This document shows positions 45,305-57,399 of a stretch of 64,000 bases of DNA, piece after piece. Both the position numbers and the translations under genes were made by a program. Position 1 is the stretch's first letter. Each line of letters starts with the position of its first letter. The notes beneath the pieces are model-generated. The model made no database searches and was not told the DNA's origin. It worked only from the letters and a program-made list of their open reading frames with translations. Source of the DNA: Bromus sterilis (taxonomy: Eukaryota > Streptophyta > Magnoliopsida > Poales > Poaceae); NCBI GenBank assembly GCA_950022295.1, contig OX465595.1, positions 122,080,270-122,144,269 of the forward strand, written 5' to 3'.

Positions 45305-46932
45305 TGATGGCACTGAAGTAGTGCTCCTCGTAGGCTACCCAAGTGGAAGGTTCAGATGTAGCTAGCAGCACATTTCCCTCGGTGAAGATACCAAGGTTTA
45401 TGTCTCCTGTAGGACTCCAAGGTCGACAAGTAGGTGGTTCGGCAAGTGACGCGCCATTGAAAATCACTTTCTTTACCTGGACCTGCACACACAACAAATA
45501 ACTTTTCTCCCAACGAGTTCAGAGAGGTTGTCAATATCTCTGGCCTTGTTGTTTAAAAATGATCAAATGCAAGGGTAGATAGTAGTGATAATTGCAATGG
45601 AAAATAAAAGCGATAAATAAAGCGGAGGTGTAAACAATGGTGGAAATATGGATCGGGTCCCATGATGTTCACTACTGATGTCTCTCTCCCAAAAGACGAT
45701 AAAACAACTAAGTTGGGTGAACAGATTACAGCTGGGAAATTGACAGAATTATAAACGCACCGCAATGCTAATTATGCAACTTGAACGTAAGAGGCTCAAA
45801 AGTATGGGTAGTACGCCAAGACAAGTAGACGGAAATCCATCTTCATCTACTCACTAATCATCAACCTTACGATATCTATCCAGAACATCTTGCTGGTATT
45901 AAGTTGCAAGCCCCACCCAAAGTGTAAACTCAAAGCCACAGACAATTGCATTAACAATCTATGCGTAAGGTAAACAATCCTTGCAAACGCAGTTACAAGC
46001 ACCGTTGTTTTCTCCCTGGTGGCAACAACACATCCCCTAGCCTCATGTTTCTGTCACTCAAGCTAGACATCAGGGGGCATGAACCCACAATCATGCATTA
46101 AAACTCCCTCTTGGAGTTACTATCTACTACTTGGCCAAAGCAATAAAAAGTAATGGAGAACATGCAAGAATTACTCAAGAACAAAATATAAAAGGTAAAC
46201 CAAATATATAACTCATCACGATCTGAACATAATCTCATAATCCATCGGATCCCAGCAAACATAGGTGCCTTGATCATGTAGGGAAGCTCACAAGTACTAA
46301 ACATTGAAGAACAAGATTGGAGAGAAGACATAACATAGCTACTGGTCATGGACCCATGGTCCAAGGGGGACTACTCACGGCAGATCCGGGAAGCGTCCAT
46401 GGTGGTGGAGAAGCTCCCGGAGGTCAATCCTTCCTCCGACAGGGTGCCGGGAAGAGGTCTTCTGGTGCTGTCGATCTTGGAAGCTCGGCAGCGGCGGAAC
46501 ATAGATGTATTTCTCGATGTGGGGTTCTCCTCGAGGGTTTCTGGGACAAAGAGGTAATATAGGCCAAAGGGGGCAGCCAGGGGCCACCCGGGGCTCTCAG
46601 GCGCCCTGGTGCCGCGACCAGGGGTGTGGCCGCGCCACCTGGCCGCCTGGGCGCCAGGTGGGGCCCCCCTGGCCCTCCTTAGGGGTTTCGGAAGCTTCCG
46701 TCTCGCTGATTTTTTTTATGATTTTTCTGGAATTTTTGGAGCACTTTAAATTGGGGAAAAAATCACTGCAACTAAAAGATATCAGCAGACAGAAACTGGC
46801 AGTGGGACCACTGAGTTAGTAGGTTAGTCCAAATATGTGTAAAATTATATAAAAGTGTAGCAAAACATGTAGCAATGTCACATAAAAGTGCATGGATCAA
46901 GCAGGAATTACAGATACGTTTGGGACGTATCA
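45305..46932 (-). repeat. 3' LTR of AL-3 (1.63 kb)
   Basis: The minus strand starts TGATACGTCCCAAACG at 46932 and ends CAGTGCCATCA at 45305. It is inverted relative to the + strand solo LTR at 57400-59074 and colinear with it, including the block GGTCGACAAGTAGGTGGTTC (about 45420). It is followed on the right by the polypurine tract (46933-46946), so it is a 3' LTR. Confidence 0.85.
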
Positions 46933-48425
46933 ACATCCCCAAGCTTAATTCTTGCTCGTCCTCGAGTAGGTAAATGATAACACAGATAATTTATAGGTGA
47001 CATTCTAACACATATATAAGAACTGCAAAGTAAAGCAAGTAAGATGTGCAATTCAAGTCAAGATAATAACAAGCAAGAGTCTTAGTATTGATACTAGCAA
47101 AGCATGAACATAAAGGTGCAAGAGCTCTCGCTGTCCGTGACTCGAATGTCTCCAAATGGTGTTTGCGTGCAAGCAATGGGAGATGGGATTAGAGAATAAA
47201 GATATATATAGTTTAAATTGAGAACTTAAACTACTAAAGTTTCACACTTGGTGTCCTTCGGGATCTTATTTTGACTCATCCCCAGACCACTAGTCAGGTA
47301 CAAGTCAAAATGATCCTCTCCCTTTCGACTTTGAGCACTCATGCAATGGATGAGCGCGAACAAGATACGTTGACACTTAGGATGGCAAAGAGAGAAATGA
47401 TGGGGAAGGAAGACAAAAAGGTGTGAAAGGCTCACATCAATGAGGACAATCATAGGCGAGAGAAAGCCAAATGATAGATATGATGTGAGTAATAGAGATT
47501 GCCATGCAACGGATGCACATATGAGATAAAGTAAGCTCTCCAATGGAACTAGCGGGGGTGCATATAACTTGATTGCTCATGAAGACCTAGAGCACATTTG
47601 AGGAGGCTTGTCCTTGGAATATGAAAGCCATGTTCTATAGTGTAAGGGTCCCCACATAGTTATGAATGAATGATAATCTCTATGGAGTACAAGTATAGAA
47701 ATGGAGTACGAGTGTGGATCTTTCAAAAGGAATAGTAGTGTTTCCCCTTCTCTTTTTTTATTTCTTTTTCTCTTTTATTTATTTTTGTGACCTCATTGGC
47801 TCTTTCTATTTATCTCTCATTTGTCCTCTTTGGGATCTTGTAATTTGTCCTCTTTGGGATGTTTTCCTCACTTAAGGGATACACTCTATATTTTACAAGA
47901 ATATAGAAGATCTTCACACTTTACAAGAAGTACTCAACAGAAAGAAGAATGAAAACTATCATGATGTATGCAAATGTATGCCTCTACCAGTATAGCAGGT
48001 TATGCAATGATACTAGCGCGTCATGTAGAAATAATAAGGGCAAAGACCAACTAGCATGCGGCTCCTCGATCAAGCAAAATCATGTATGCCATGAAGATCA
48101 ATTCATGAGATGGTGGATGTTGCATGGCAATGTATCTCGGAAAGGCTATGGAAATGCCTCAATAGGTAGGTATGGTGGCTGTTTTGAGGAAGATATAAGG
48201 AGGTTTATGATGACAGCGCGTATCGTGCCAAGGGTTTGGATGCACCGGCGAAGTACGCGCCAACACTGAATGTGAGAAAGGGAAATGCACGGTACCGAAG
48301 AGGCTAGAAAAATTTGGGAAGGAGGAAGTGCCAACAATCGAATACTCACATTAGTCCGAAGAACTCATGTACTTATTATCGGTAACTCTCTATCTAATCA
48401 AGAGGTTCACAAAGAGACGAGTAAC
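46933..48425 (-). other. AL-3 interior, 3' part, non-coding
   Basis: Starts with the polypurine tract AAGCTTGGGGATGT (minus) and is closely colinear with AL-1 33152-34670. No domain in any frame. It ends at 48425 within the GAGGTTCACAAAGAGACGAGTA block, where a + strand LTR begins. Confidence 0.75.
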
Positions 48426-49295
48426 TGATACGTCCCAAATGTATCTATAATTTGTACTTGCTCCATGCATGTTTTAGGTGATATTGCTATGCTTTTGATA
48501 CACTTTCATACACTTTTGATCATATTTGGACTACCTACTACAGTGCCAGTTTTTGTTTTCTCCTGACTTCTTATTTCAGGTTTTCCCATTACGTAAAGTG
48601 CCAGAAAAATTCCGGGGAAAATATATAAAAAATCAGCGTACCGAAAGGTTCTAGATGGCCGACGGGGGGCCAAAGGGGCCCCACCTGGTGCCTATGTGGC
48701 CAGGGGGCGCGGCCTAGGGTGGGGTCGCGCCGGGAGGCCGCCTGGACTCCTGGTGGCCCCCCTGGCTGCCCCCTTTGCCTATATATTTCTCTCATCCCGA
48801 AACCCCCGAGGATAGAACCCTTTTTCGCGATCTTGCCTCTGTTCCGCTACCGCCGCGCTTCCAAGATTGGGAGCACCACAAGACTTCTTCCCGGCACCCT
48901 GTCGGAGGGAGGATTGACGTCTGGGAGCTTCTCCACCACCTTGGGACCATGATCAGTAGCTATGTGATTTCCTCTCCTCCTCTTTGTTCTTCATGGATTA
49001 TACCTGGTGAGCTACCCTACATGATCAAGGCACATATGTAATTCTTTCTGTTGTTTCTATGTTGAGTTTGCTGGGATATGATGGATTATGAGACTATGTT
49101 CAGATTGTGATGAGTAATATATTTGGTTCTTCTCCTTTTATAATTGTGTTCTTGAGTAATTCTTGCATGTTCTCCGCTGCTCTTTATTGTTTTGGCCAAG
49201 TAGTAGGTAGTAACTCCAAGAGGGAGCGTCATGCTTGATTGTGGGTTCATGCTCCCTGATGACTAGCTTGAGTGACAGAAACATGAGTCTAGGGG
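48426..49295 (+). repeat. AL-5: Athila-type LTR, + strand, 3' part missing
   Basis: Starts TGATACGTCCCAAATG and is colinear with 57400-58323 of the solo LTR up to GAGTCTAGGGG, where it stops abruptly. It is joined tail to tail to the inverted AL-4 LTR at 49296, with no intervening host sequence. Confidence 0.8.
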
Positions 49296-50074
49296 AACAT
49301 AGTCTCATAATCTCATAACCAAATATATTACTCAATAGCAATTTGAACATAGTCTCATAATCCATCAGATCCCAGCAAACTCAACTTAGCAACAGCAGAA
49401 AAAAATTACATATGTGCCTTTCTCATGTAGGGCAGCACACAAGTTCTAATCCATGAAGAACAAAGAGGGGAGGAGAACATCACATAGCTACTGATCATGG
49501 ACCCATGGTCCAAGGTGGAATACTCACGGATCATCCTGGAAGCGTCCATGGTGGTCGAGAAGCTCCAGGAGGTCAATCCTCCCTTCGGGAGGGTGCCGGG
49601 AAGAGGTCTCCTGGATTTTCCGATCTTGGAAGCGCGGCGGCGGTGGAACAGAGGCGAGATCGCGAAAAATGGTTCTGTCTTCGGAGGTTCAGGGGCAAAG
49701 AAATATATAGGCGAAGGGGGCATCCAGGGGGCCACCAAGGGTCTATGCGTCCCCCTAGCGCGGCCCCACCATAGGGCGCGCCGGGAGGGCGCCTGGGGCC
49801 CTGGTGGGTCCCCTCTGGCCCCCCTTCGGGACTCTGGAAGGTTTCCGTACGCTGATTTTTTATTGGATTTTTCTGGAATTTTCGGAGCATTTTTAATACG
49901 GGGGAAACCTAAATAAAAGACAGCAGAAAACAATAACTAGCACTGGGGTGCACTGACTTAATAGGTTCGTCCAAATATGATGAAAAGTGTATGAAATTTT
50001 ATCTAAAACATAGCAATATCACACAAAACATGCATGGAGCAATCAGAAATTATAGATACGTTTGGGACCTATCA

Positions 50075-52835
50075 ACATCCCCAAGGTTAATTCCTGCTCG
50101 TCCTCGAGTAGGTAAATGATAACAAGCATAATTTCTGTGGTGACATGCTACCAACCATATAAGAACTTTTAAGTAAAGCAATCAAGGTATGTAATTCAAT
50201 TCAAGTCATAACAGGCAAGAGTCTACATTAGCATTGAAACAAGCAACATAAGAACGTTAAGGTGCAAGAGCTTTCGCTGTCCGTGACTCATATGTCTCCA
50301 GATGGTGTTTGCATACAATAAGTGGGAGATGGGAATACGAGAAAAAATATTTAGTTGTTGAGAACTCAATCTACTAAAGTTTCACACTTAGTCTTCTTTG
50401 GAATCTTATGTTGATTCGTCCCCAGACCACTAGCCAGGTACAAGTCAAATAGATCCACTCCCTTTCGATATTTTGAGCACTCATGCAATGGATGAGCGTA
50501 AGCACGAGAGTTGACACTTAGGATGTCAAAGAGAGAGATAGAGTGGAGGAGGAAGATAAAAAGGTGTGAAAGGCTCACATCAATGAGGACAATCATAGGC
50601 GAGAGAAAGCCAAATGATAGATATGATGTGAGGAGTAGGGATTGCCATGCAACGGATGCACATATGAGCGAAGAAAAGCTCTCAAATGGAACTAGTGGGG
50701 GTGCATCCAACTTGCTCGCTCAAGAAGACCTAGAGCTCATTTGAGGAGGTTCATCATTAGAATATACAAGCCAAGTTCTATAGTGTGAAGGTCCCCACAT
50801 AGCTATATGTATATATGATCATCTCTATGGAGCACAAGGTATAAGAGGGAGTACAAGTGTAGATCTTTCAAAAGGAATAGTAGTGTTGCCCCCTTCTCTC
50901 TTTTTATTTTCTTTTTCACGTATTTCTATTTTTTTGAATTTTTTTGGTGGCCTCAATGGCTCTTCTATTTAACTCTCATTTGTCCTCTTTGAGATCTTTT
51001 AAATATGTCCTCGTTGGGATCTTTTCCTCACTTAAAGGCAACACTCTATTATACAAGAAGTATAGAAGATCTTTCACACTTTACAAGGTACTCAACATAA
51101 AGAAGATGTAGCCATCATGATGTATGCAAATGTATGCCTCTGCAAGTGTAGCAAAAATATGTATGACATGAAGATCAAGTCATGAGAAGGTGGATGTTGC
51201 ATGGCAATATATCTCGGAAAGGCTATGGAAATGCCTTGATAGGTAGGTATGGTGGCTGTTTTGAGGAAAGATATAAGGAGGTTTATGATGACAGAGTGTA
51301 TCATGCCAAGGGTTTGGATGCACCTGCGGGTAGCCACCAACTCTCGGAGTGACAAGAGGCAATGCCCGGTACCGAAGAGGCTAGCAAATAAGAGGAGGTG
51401 GAAGCTTCAACTTTCAATACTTGCATTAGTCCGAAGAACTCATGCACTTATTATCTGTAACTCTCAATCTAATCAGGAGGTTCAGAAAGAGACAAGTACC
51501 CCGAGGATGAGTGTATGGGGGTTTGGTTATCCTTGCGCATCCTCGACTCATGGTACGTGAGTGTACTCTAATATCCGATCCCTCCAAAGATTAGCGATCC
51601 ATCTAGTAGCTAGAATTCTCAACTAGTTTTTGTAGTTTCTGAAAAATAAACACGGATTGCCCAAAATACGACACCTATCACTAATAGGCTAGAGCTCTTG
51701 ACATCAAAAGTTCAAACATTACTCACAAAAATACCTCAAAACTATTGCAAGTTACTACTACAATTGAATAGTAACCTCAATTACCTACTTAAATTCAAGA
51801 CACAACTCAGTGCAACAACCAACTCTCTTAACAAGATAAACATGAAAACTAAAGAGAGTTACATCAACAAACTAAACAAAAGCTCTTGAAAATGATAAAC
51901 ATGAAAACGAAGAGCTAAACATGACAGCAGCTACGAAAAGATAAAGAACACACAACAAAAGAAAGATAAGCATGAAAATCCTATGGTGTGTTCTAGTTTG
52001 AAGTGGAGCGTGTTTCTCTCCCACACAAAGGAAGCTGGGTTCTAACTTGTTATGAACAGCAAACAAAGAAAAAGAGAACTAAAAAGTCAACTAAAGAGCA
52101 AGACGCTCCAAGCATAGCACATAACGCATGAAGTGATAAAAATATAGTGAGACGAAGGACGAACTGATAATTGTTGATGAAGAAGGGGTTGCACGGGGGC
52201 ATCCCCAAGATTAGACACTTGAGTCTCCTTGGATATTTATTGGATATTCATGGGGGCATCCCCAAGCTTGAGCGTTTGACACTCCCGGATCTTCTTTCAT
52301 CATCTTCCCTCGCACACTTGAAAACTCCCTTCATACATAACTCATCATAATCTGATTAGAGAGGTTAGTACCCACAATAAAACAATTTGCCTCTACTGGA
52401 AATAAAGAATTTCTTGAAGGGCTACAGTTTCTCAAGATTTCCAAAAAGTTTTTGCAAAGAAAAAGCTAGCGCAAGACTTGAAAAAAGTGACGAAAGGCAA
52501 AACGTGGCAGAATCTGTGAAAAACAGACCAACAGGTAGTAAATAAATTTTTTGGGTACTTCTGCAACTCAAATCAAAAAACTCAGAACAGACGCTCGGAA
52601 GCTAATTGTGTAGAGCGTGCTGTAAAAAAAATTCAGATAAAAGAGATTATCTAGTGATTTTAGGAGAATTTTTCCGTCCAAGGACAGAATCTGTTTTCTG
52701 GACAGCATGTCACAACGTTTGAACTTTCTTGCAATCGGCGGCTAAACTTGGCACAAAGCTTGAAAATAAAGATACAATGATGTCGCTACAATAGTAACAA
52801 TCATCAAGACCACTAAAAATAGAAGTAAAAACATC
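50075..52835 (-). other. AL-4 interior, non-coding part
   Basis: Colinear with the AL-1 and AL-3 interiors. Short frames only, with no domain. CCCAAGCTTG-type copies recur near 52200-52270, as in AL-1 and AL-2. Confidence 0.7.
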
Positions 52836-52943
52836 TTGGGTTGCCTCCCAACAAGCGCTTTCTTTTACGCCTTTAAGCTAGGCAAGAAGCAAAAAGAAGA
52901 ATCAAAGGTCTCTGAGATCATCGGAGTCATAAAAACCTTCAAA

Positions 52944-53350
52944 TTAATTTTCAACAAGTTCATTCTTCTTTTTCCTAGGGAAGAGGTACTTACCTTTCGC
53001 TTTACCACATAAGCGTATGTGCCCCTTACCAATATCAATGAAGTCTTTCATATCTCGGAGGAAGTCCCTTCCAAGCACAATGTTACTTTGGTTTGGCTCC
53101 ATGATGAAGAAGTCCATCGTTGCAACCATTTTAAGGAATGTAACTTGGACTTCTTTTACCTTTCCCTGGATCTCAGAAATAACTCCATTAGTATGTTCAT
53201 GATAAGATGACAAATTATCCATGTTTAGTTTCAAAGAATCATAAACTATTTTTGTCATTGTAGAAACCATGGATCCAACATCACAAAAAGCGAGGAAGTC
53301 TTGGTTAGATATGATAATTCTAACAAAAGGCTCCCAATCATCATCTATCT
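52944..53350 (-). pseudogene. Athila-type retropepsin fragment in AL-4
   Basis: The frame is open from the LARD-3 insertion to a stop at 52944. It reads FLAFCDVGSMVSTMTKIVYD near the start, a D-x-G-S aspartic-protease active site, and later the retropepsin C-terminal motif NIVLGRDFLRDMKDFID, ending in a basic KKKN stretch. The protease processes the gag-pol polyprotein in autonomous Gypsy elements. Its N-terminal partner (gag) would lie beyond LARD-3 and is not in the window. Downstream, where reverse transcriptase should follow, only non-coding sequence is found, so pol was lost. Confidence 0.8.
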
Positions 53351-56204
53351 TGTGACGCCCCCAAAATCAAGTCGTGTACAGTAATCATACACGCAAGGTA
53401 CACGATCAAGATTAGGGAATCACGATGATATATCACAACACAACTCTACAAATAAAATAATACAGGCTGTTTAATACAAGCCAGGGGCCACGAGGGCTCG
53501 AATACAACAGCTCGAAAGCACAAAGTTAGTGGAAGCAAAAGTATCTGAGTACAGACACAAGGATACAAGGTTGCCTTAAGAAGGCTAGCACAAATAACAA
53601 CAAATCGAAAAGGCGAGGCCTCCTTCCTGGGAACCTCCAAACTACTCCTGGTCAACAGGGAACTCGATGTCGTAGAAGGCATCGGGGATCTTCATGTGGC
53701 GGTGGTCGACATCGGGGATCTCCTGCTCCTGGACTCCAAGTCTCCAACGTCGACTGCAGCGGCCGATCAGGCAAAACAAAAAGGGGAAAATAAATCAAGG
53801 GTTGAGTATCTAGCATACCCGTGAGTCTTACGTTCGCTACTAAGCATTTATGCATTTGTATCAAATGGAAAGAGGAGGCTGTATATAGTGGACTGCAAGG
53901 TAGAAATCAGAATAAAGGTAAGAAGCTAGGCCTATCGAAGACTAGCATCTTCTGACGAGTCTTGCAGCACAAGGTGAGAAAAACCAACAGTTTATATAAA
54001 GCATAAAGTAACAATGAAGCAGAAGTTGTTGCAGCATTGTATAATAATAAGTTGTAATGATTAATCATAATAACGCCTCCGAGTTCCCTTCCACGACTTC
54101 CATGCGATGAAGAAGACCTGGAACCATACAGTTTAATAGTAGTAGTTTGTAGTGGTAAGATCCAGCTTCAGCATAAAGCGTCCTGTTACCGTGGAGACGG
54201 CTATTCGAATAGATTAAACTCCCTGCAGGGGTGCAGTACTGTTCAGCCTGCACGCTCGGATCTCCAGGGTGGCGGGAACCTTGTTAGGGAACGCTCCACC
54301 AAAGCTATCCGACACGGCGCAGCCCATCCTAGGCTCAACAGAGAGGCCATCATCCGGACTATATCCTATGGGATCAGGGGTCTAGGAACCCTCACCCTTC
54401 ACGCTCATGCACGGTGCATGGCTGGCCGGTGAAGCAAAAGAAAATTCAAATACACCGTCCGGACAAAGAAGACGCCACTTCCCGGCGCAGGTCGCGGTAC
54501 TGCTGACGTCTGAAGAGCTTTAGGACAAACTACGATGCAGGGGAGCCCATAACTCCTAATCCCACGTGAAGGTAGTGCGTACAGGCCAACGGGCCTCTCA
54601 AGTCATCCACCGAACCATTTCATTTTAATTAACCTGTGTGAAAACCGTTATCGTTGCCTCGACTTAACTGACCCGCGGACAACGACAGCAGTCAGGACCA
54701 CCAGTACATCGGTGCCTGCCCTGTCGTCCCACCAAGTATCTGCGGTTACCAACAAGGTGAATCGACTCCTTACCTTATCTCGCGTGTGCTCTTGGTAGAG
54801 CTCAACTTTCGTGGTTTGGTAACTCTCGCGAGATACGAGCAGGGGCCAAGCACGCCAGTAATGTCGGTTATACCCTCCCTTTCGTTCCCGACGCAATACC
54901 GCTCGCGGGCACCGTTGGGTCGCCCTACTTCTTCCATTAAGGACAACCAGGGCTCAGGACCCTAGGGCAGCTATACGGAGTCAGCAACGAGTGGAGTACG
55001 AGGATTACTCCTCGGTAGCTCCACTTGATGTGGCTCAGCAGAGCCGAGCTAGGGGCCTTAGGCGGTGTCTGCATTGTACCGTACCTGTGCAGTTATATAT
55101 ATATTGTTCCCGCGTTCACTCCCAGAGTGATCACGGCCCGCTATCTAATCCTAGCTAACAATGCGCAGGGCTCACTTCTGAATAATGCATAATTATAATA
55201 GGCAACATAGGATAAAGGAAGGTACATCAAGGGGCGACAAAAACAGGCTATGCAATTGAATAGGATTGTAACGTAGCAGCAGCAGTAACAATGCCTAGAG
55301 CAAGAAATGTACGGAAAGATAGGCGATATCTGGGGAAGAGAATGGCTCTGCTTGCCTGGAAGCTCGACGGTAGGGGTACGGTCGTCGACGAACTAGTCGT
55401 ACTCGGTGGTGTCATCGGCGGCAACAACGGAGTCTACCGGAGAATAAGGGGGTAGAAACAGTAAATACACAACAATAATAGCAACAACGGGGCTCTAATG
55501 CAGTGTTCGGTGATTTGCTCGGAGAAGGAATTTATTCGGGGTTGACTCATCAGTATCGGTTGACTACCGGACCGATGATTCGGAGGGGGGAGGTTCCATG
55601 TCTGCAGTGTTAGAGACATCTGACAGACATGTGGATAGTGCAACCGTGATCGTTGATGCATTCCGAACAACTTTTATGTTCAGAACAAATCCATCCGGAA
55701 AGTTTTACCGGTACTGCGTAATTACCGGACAGACGATCCAGAGAAGGAAAGTCTCGGGTTCGTTATGTTAGAGGGGTGCGGTAGGTATGCGGGTAGCGTA
55801 TTTTTATTCGTGCCATTTTTCTGAGCAACTTTCATGTATAAAGTCTTTCTATCAGAGCTACGGTTTAAAAGATATTGAATTTCTAATATTTAATCATTTT
55901 ATAAATATTTCTGGAATTTCTTTTATTATTAAAATCAACATTATCCATAACATTATCCAAAACCGTGTCCTGACATGGGGGACCCACATGTCATACACTG
56001 TACTCTAATAAATCATTTTTATTTATTTAAACAGGGATGGGGCCCACTGGTTAGTGACACATGTTATTAATAACAGGCGGTATTTCTTTAAACTTAATCA
56101 AAGGGCCTAGGGCCCGCTTGTCATTTCCTATTAGTGGAGAGGTTAGTCCATGCTAATTACCCAGTAATTTGGTGGGGGGTTAGCGGGTATTTAGTCTGGT
56201 GGCT

Positions 56205-57080
56205 TGAGCCAGCCCACGCCGGCGGCGAGCCGAGCCCGGCTGGGAGGAGCTGGGGGCACGGAAGGGGCGCAATCACCACAGGCTAGCGCGGATGCGCGGC
56301 GAGGCCTCGACCGCAAGCGGGCACGCAAGGGAGCGGGGCGCGTGGCCACGGCGACGGCCTTCTCGCGGCCATGGAAAGCTCAGCCGCAGCCGAGCAGGGG
56401 CACAGCGGGGCAAGGCCATGGGTGGGCGGGTACACGGGGGGGTGCCCTAGGGCGTGGCCATGGGCGCCCAGAGCGTGCCGGCCGCGGGGCAGAGGCGCGG
56501 TGAGCGCGTGCCACAGACATGGAGACACGGCGGCGATCGGAGGGCGACGGGGAGGACCTACAGAGTCGGATCGAAGGGGGTTTCAAGGGGGATCAATGCG
56601 GCAGCTCACAGTGGTGCTCATAGGCGAGGGTTTGAGGCGCGGGGCAGCGTGTAGTCGAGGTAATCAACGGCGTCGTGCACCCTTGCCGAGGTTGAGGATG
56701 TGCACAATTTTCCCGCTGCTGTGGAGTCGATCTCGATCTCGTGACGCAGGAGGACGAAGACATCCATGGCGACGGTCTTGGACACTACGGGGCGGACGAA
56801 GGGGGCCGTTGGCCATGGCGTGCACGCCGGCGCGGCGTCGCGGCACCCACGGGCGAGCGGCGAGAGAGGCAGAGGGGGGGAAAGGGGAATGAGGGGAATG
56901 AACACGAGGCGGCTAAGGTTTAGCGGTCACGGGGGTTCCAGTGCTACTTAGCTCGCTGGTGAGCCGTGGGATGGCGTCCACGGCGACGGCAATGGTCGTG
57001 GAGCCGCGGGATGGCCTCCACGCCACCGGGGTCAATAGGGGAGGGGGTAGAAGAAGAGGGGGCAGGCTGGGCCCTGGGTG
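56205..57080 (-). other. GC-rich block in LARD-3 LTR
   Basis: Strongly GC-rich, opening overlapping frames on both strands (the longest 173 residues) with low-complexity G, R, A and P composition. No domain, no conservation of frame with LARD-1 or LARD-2, so no gene is called. Confidence 0.65.
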
Positions 57081-57399
57081 GGATTCGCCCCGGGCGACTG
57101 ATAGGATATTCCCTTTTTTCTTCTTTTTTCTATTTTATTTTTGTTTTATTTATTTGGCTATTGTTTCATTTTTGTAAAATGTGAAACATGTACCAAAATT
57201 AGTGATGAACTTTATAACAGTGCCACAAAAAGTTTTGTGCCCATATAAAATCAATTGCATTTTGTATATTTAAAAGGGGTCAAATGCTACTGTTTTGCTA
57301 TTGTTTTGATTTGATTAAAATAGTAAAACATTTTAATAAACTCCTATTTCAGTTTTAATATGACCTAATGATTATTAGACATTTTATAAAACTGGTTCC

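Larger units (their letters stand above)
49296..53350 (-). mobile_element. AL-4: Athila-type element, truncated 3' LTR plus interior with protease remnant
   Basis: On the minus strand, from the right, it has a protease fragment (53350-52944), a hairpin motif (52836-52851), a long non-coding stretch colinear with AL-1 and AL-3, a polypurine tract (50075-50088) and the first 779 bases of the 3' LTR (50074 to 49296). LARD-3 cuts it at 53351. A short tandem duplication (AACATAGTCTCATAATC twice, about 49296-49363) lies at the junction with AL-5. Confidence 0.8.

Noticed and set aside
48421..48425. GTAAC left of AL-5 matching GTAAC right of AL-1 (42363-42367), as a possible duplication pair
   Set aside because: The two flanked elements have opposite orientation and different LTR types, and GTAAC at 42363 is part of the host LTR sequence. 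Treated as coincidence.
56204..56892. Possible host gene exons in the GC-rich part of LARD-3
   Set aside because: Frames on both strands, low-complexity composition, no motif and no conservation in the other LARDs.
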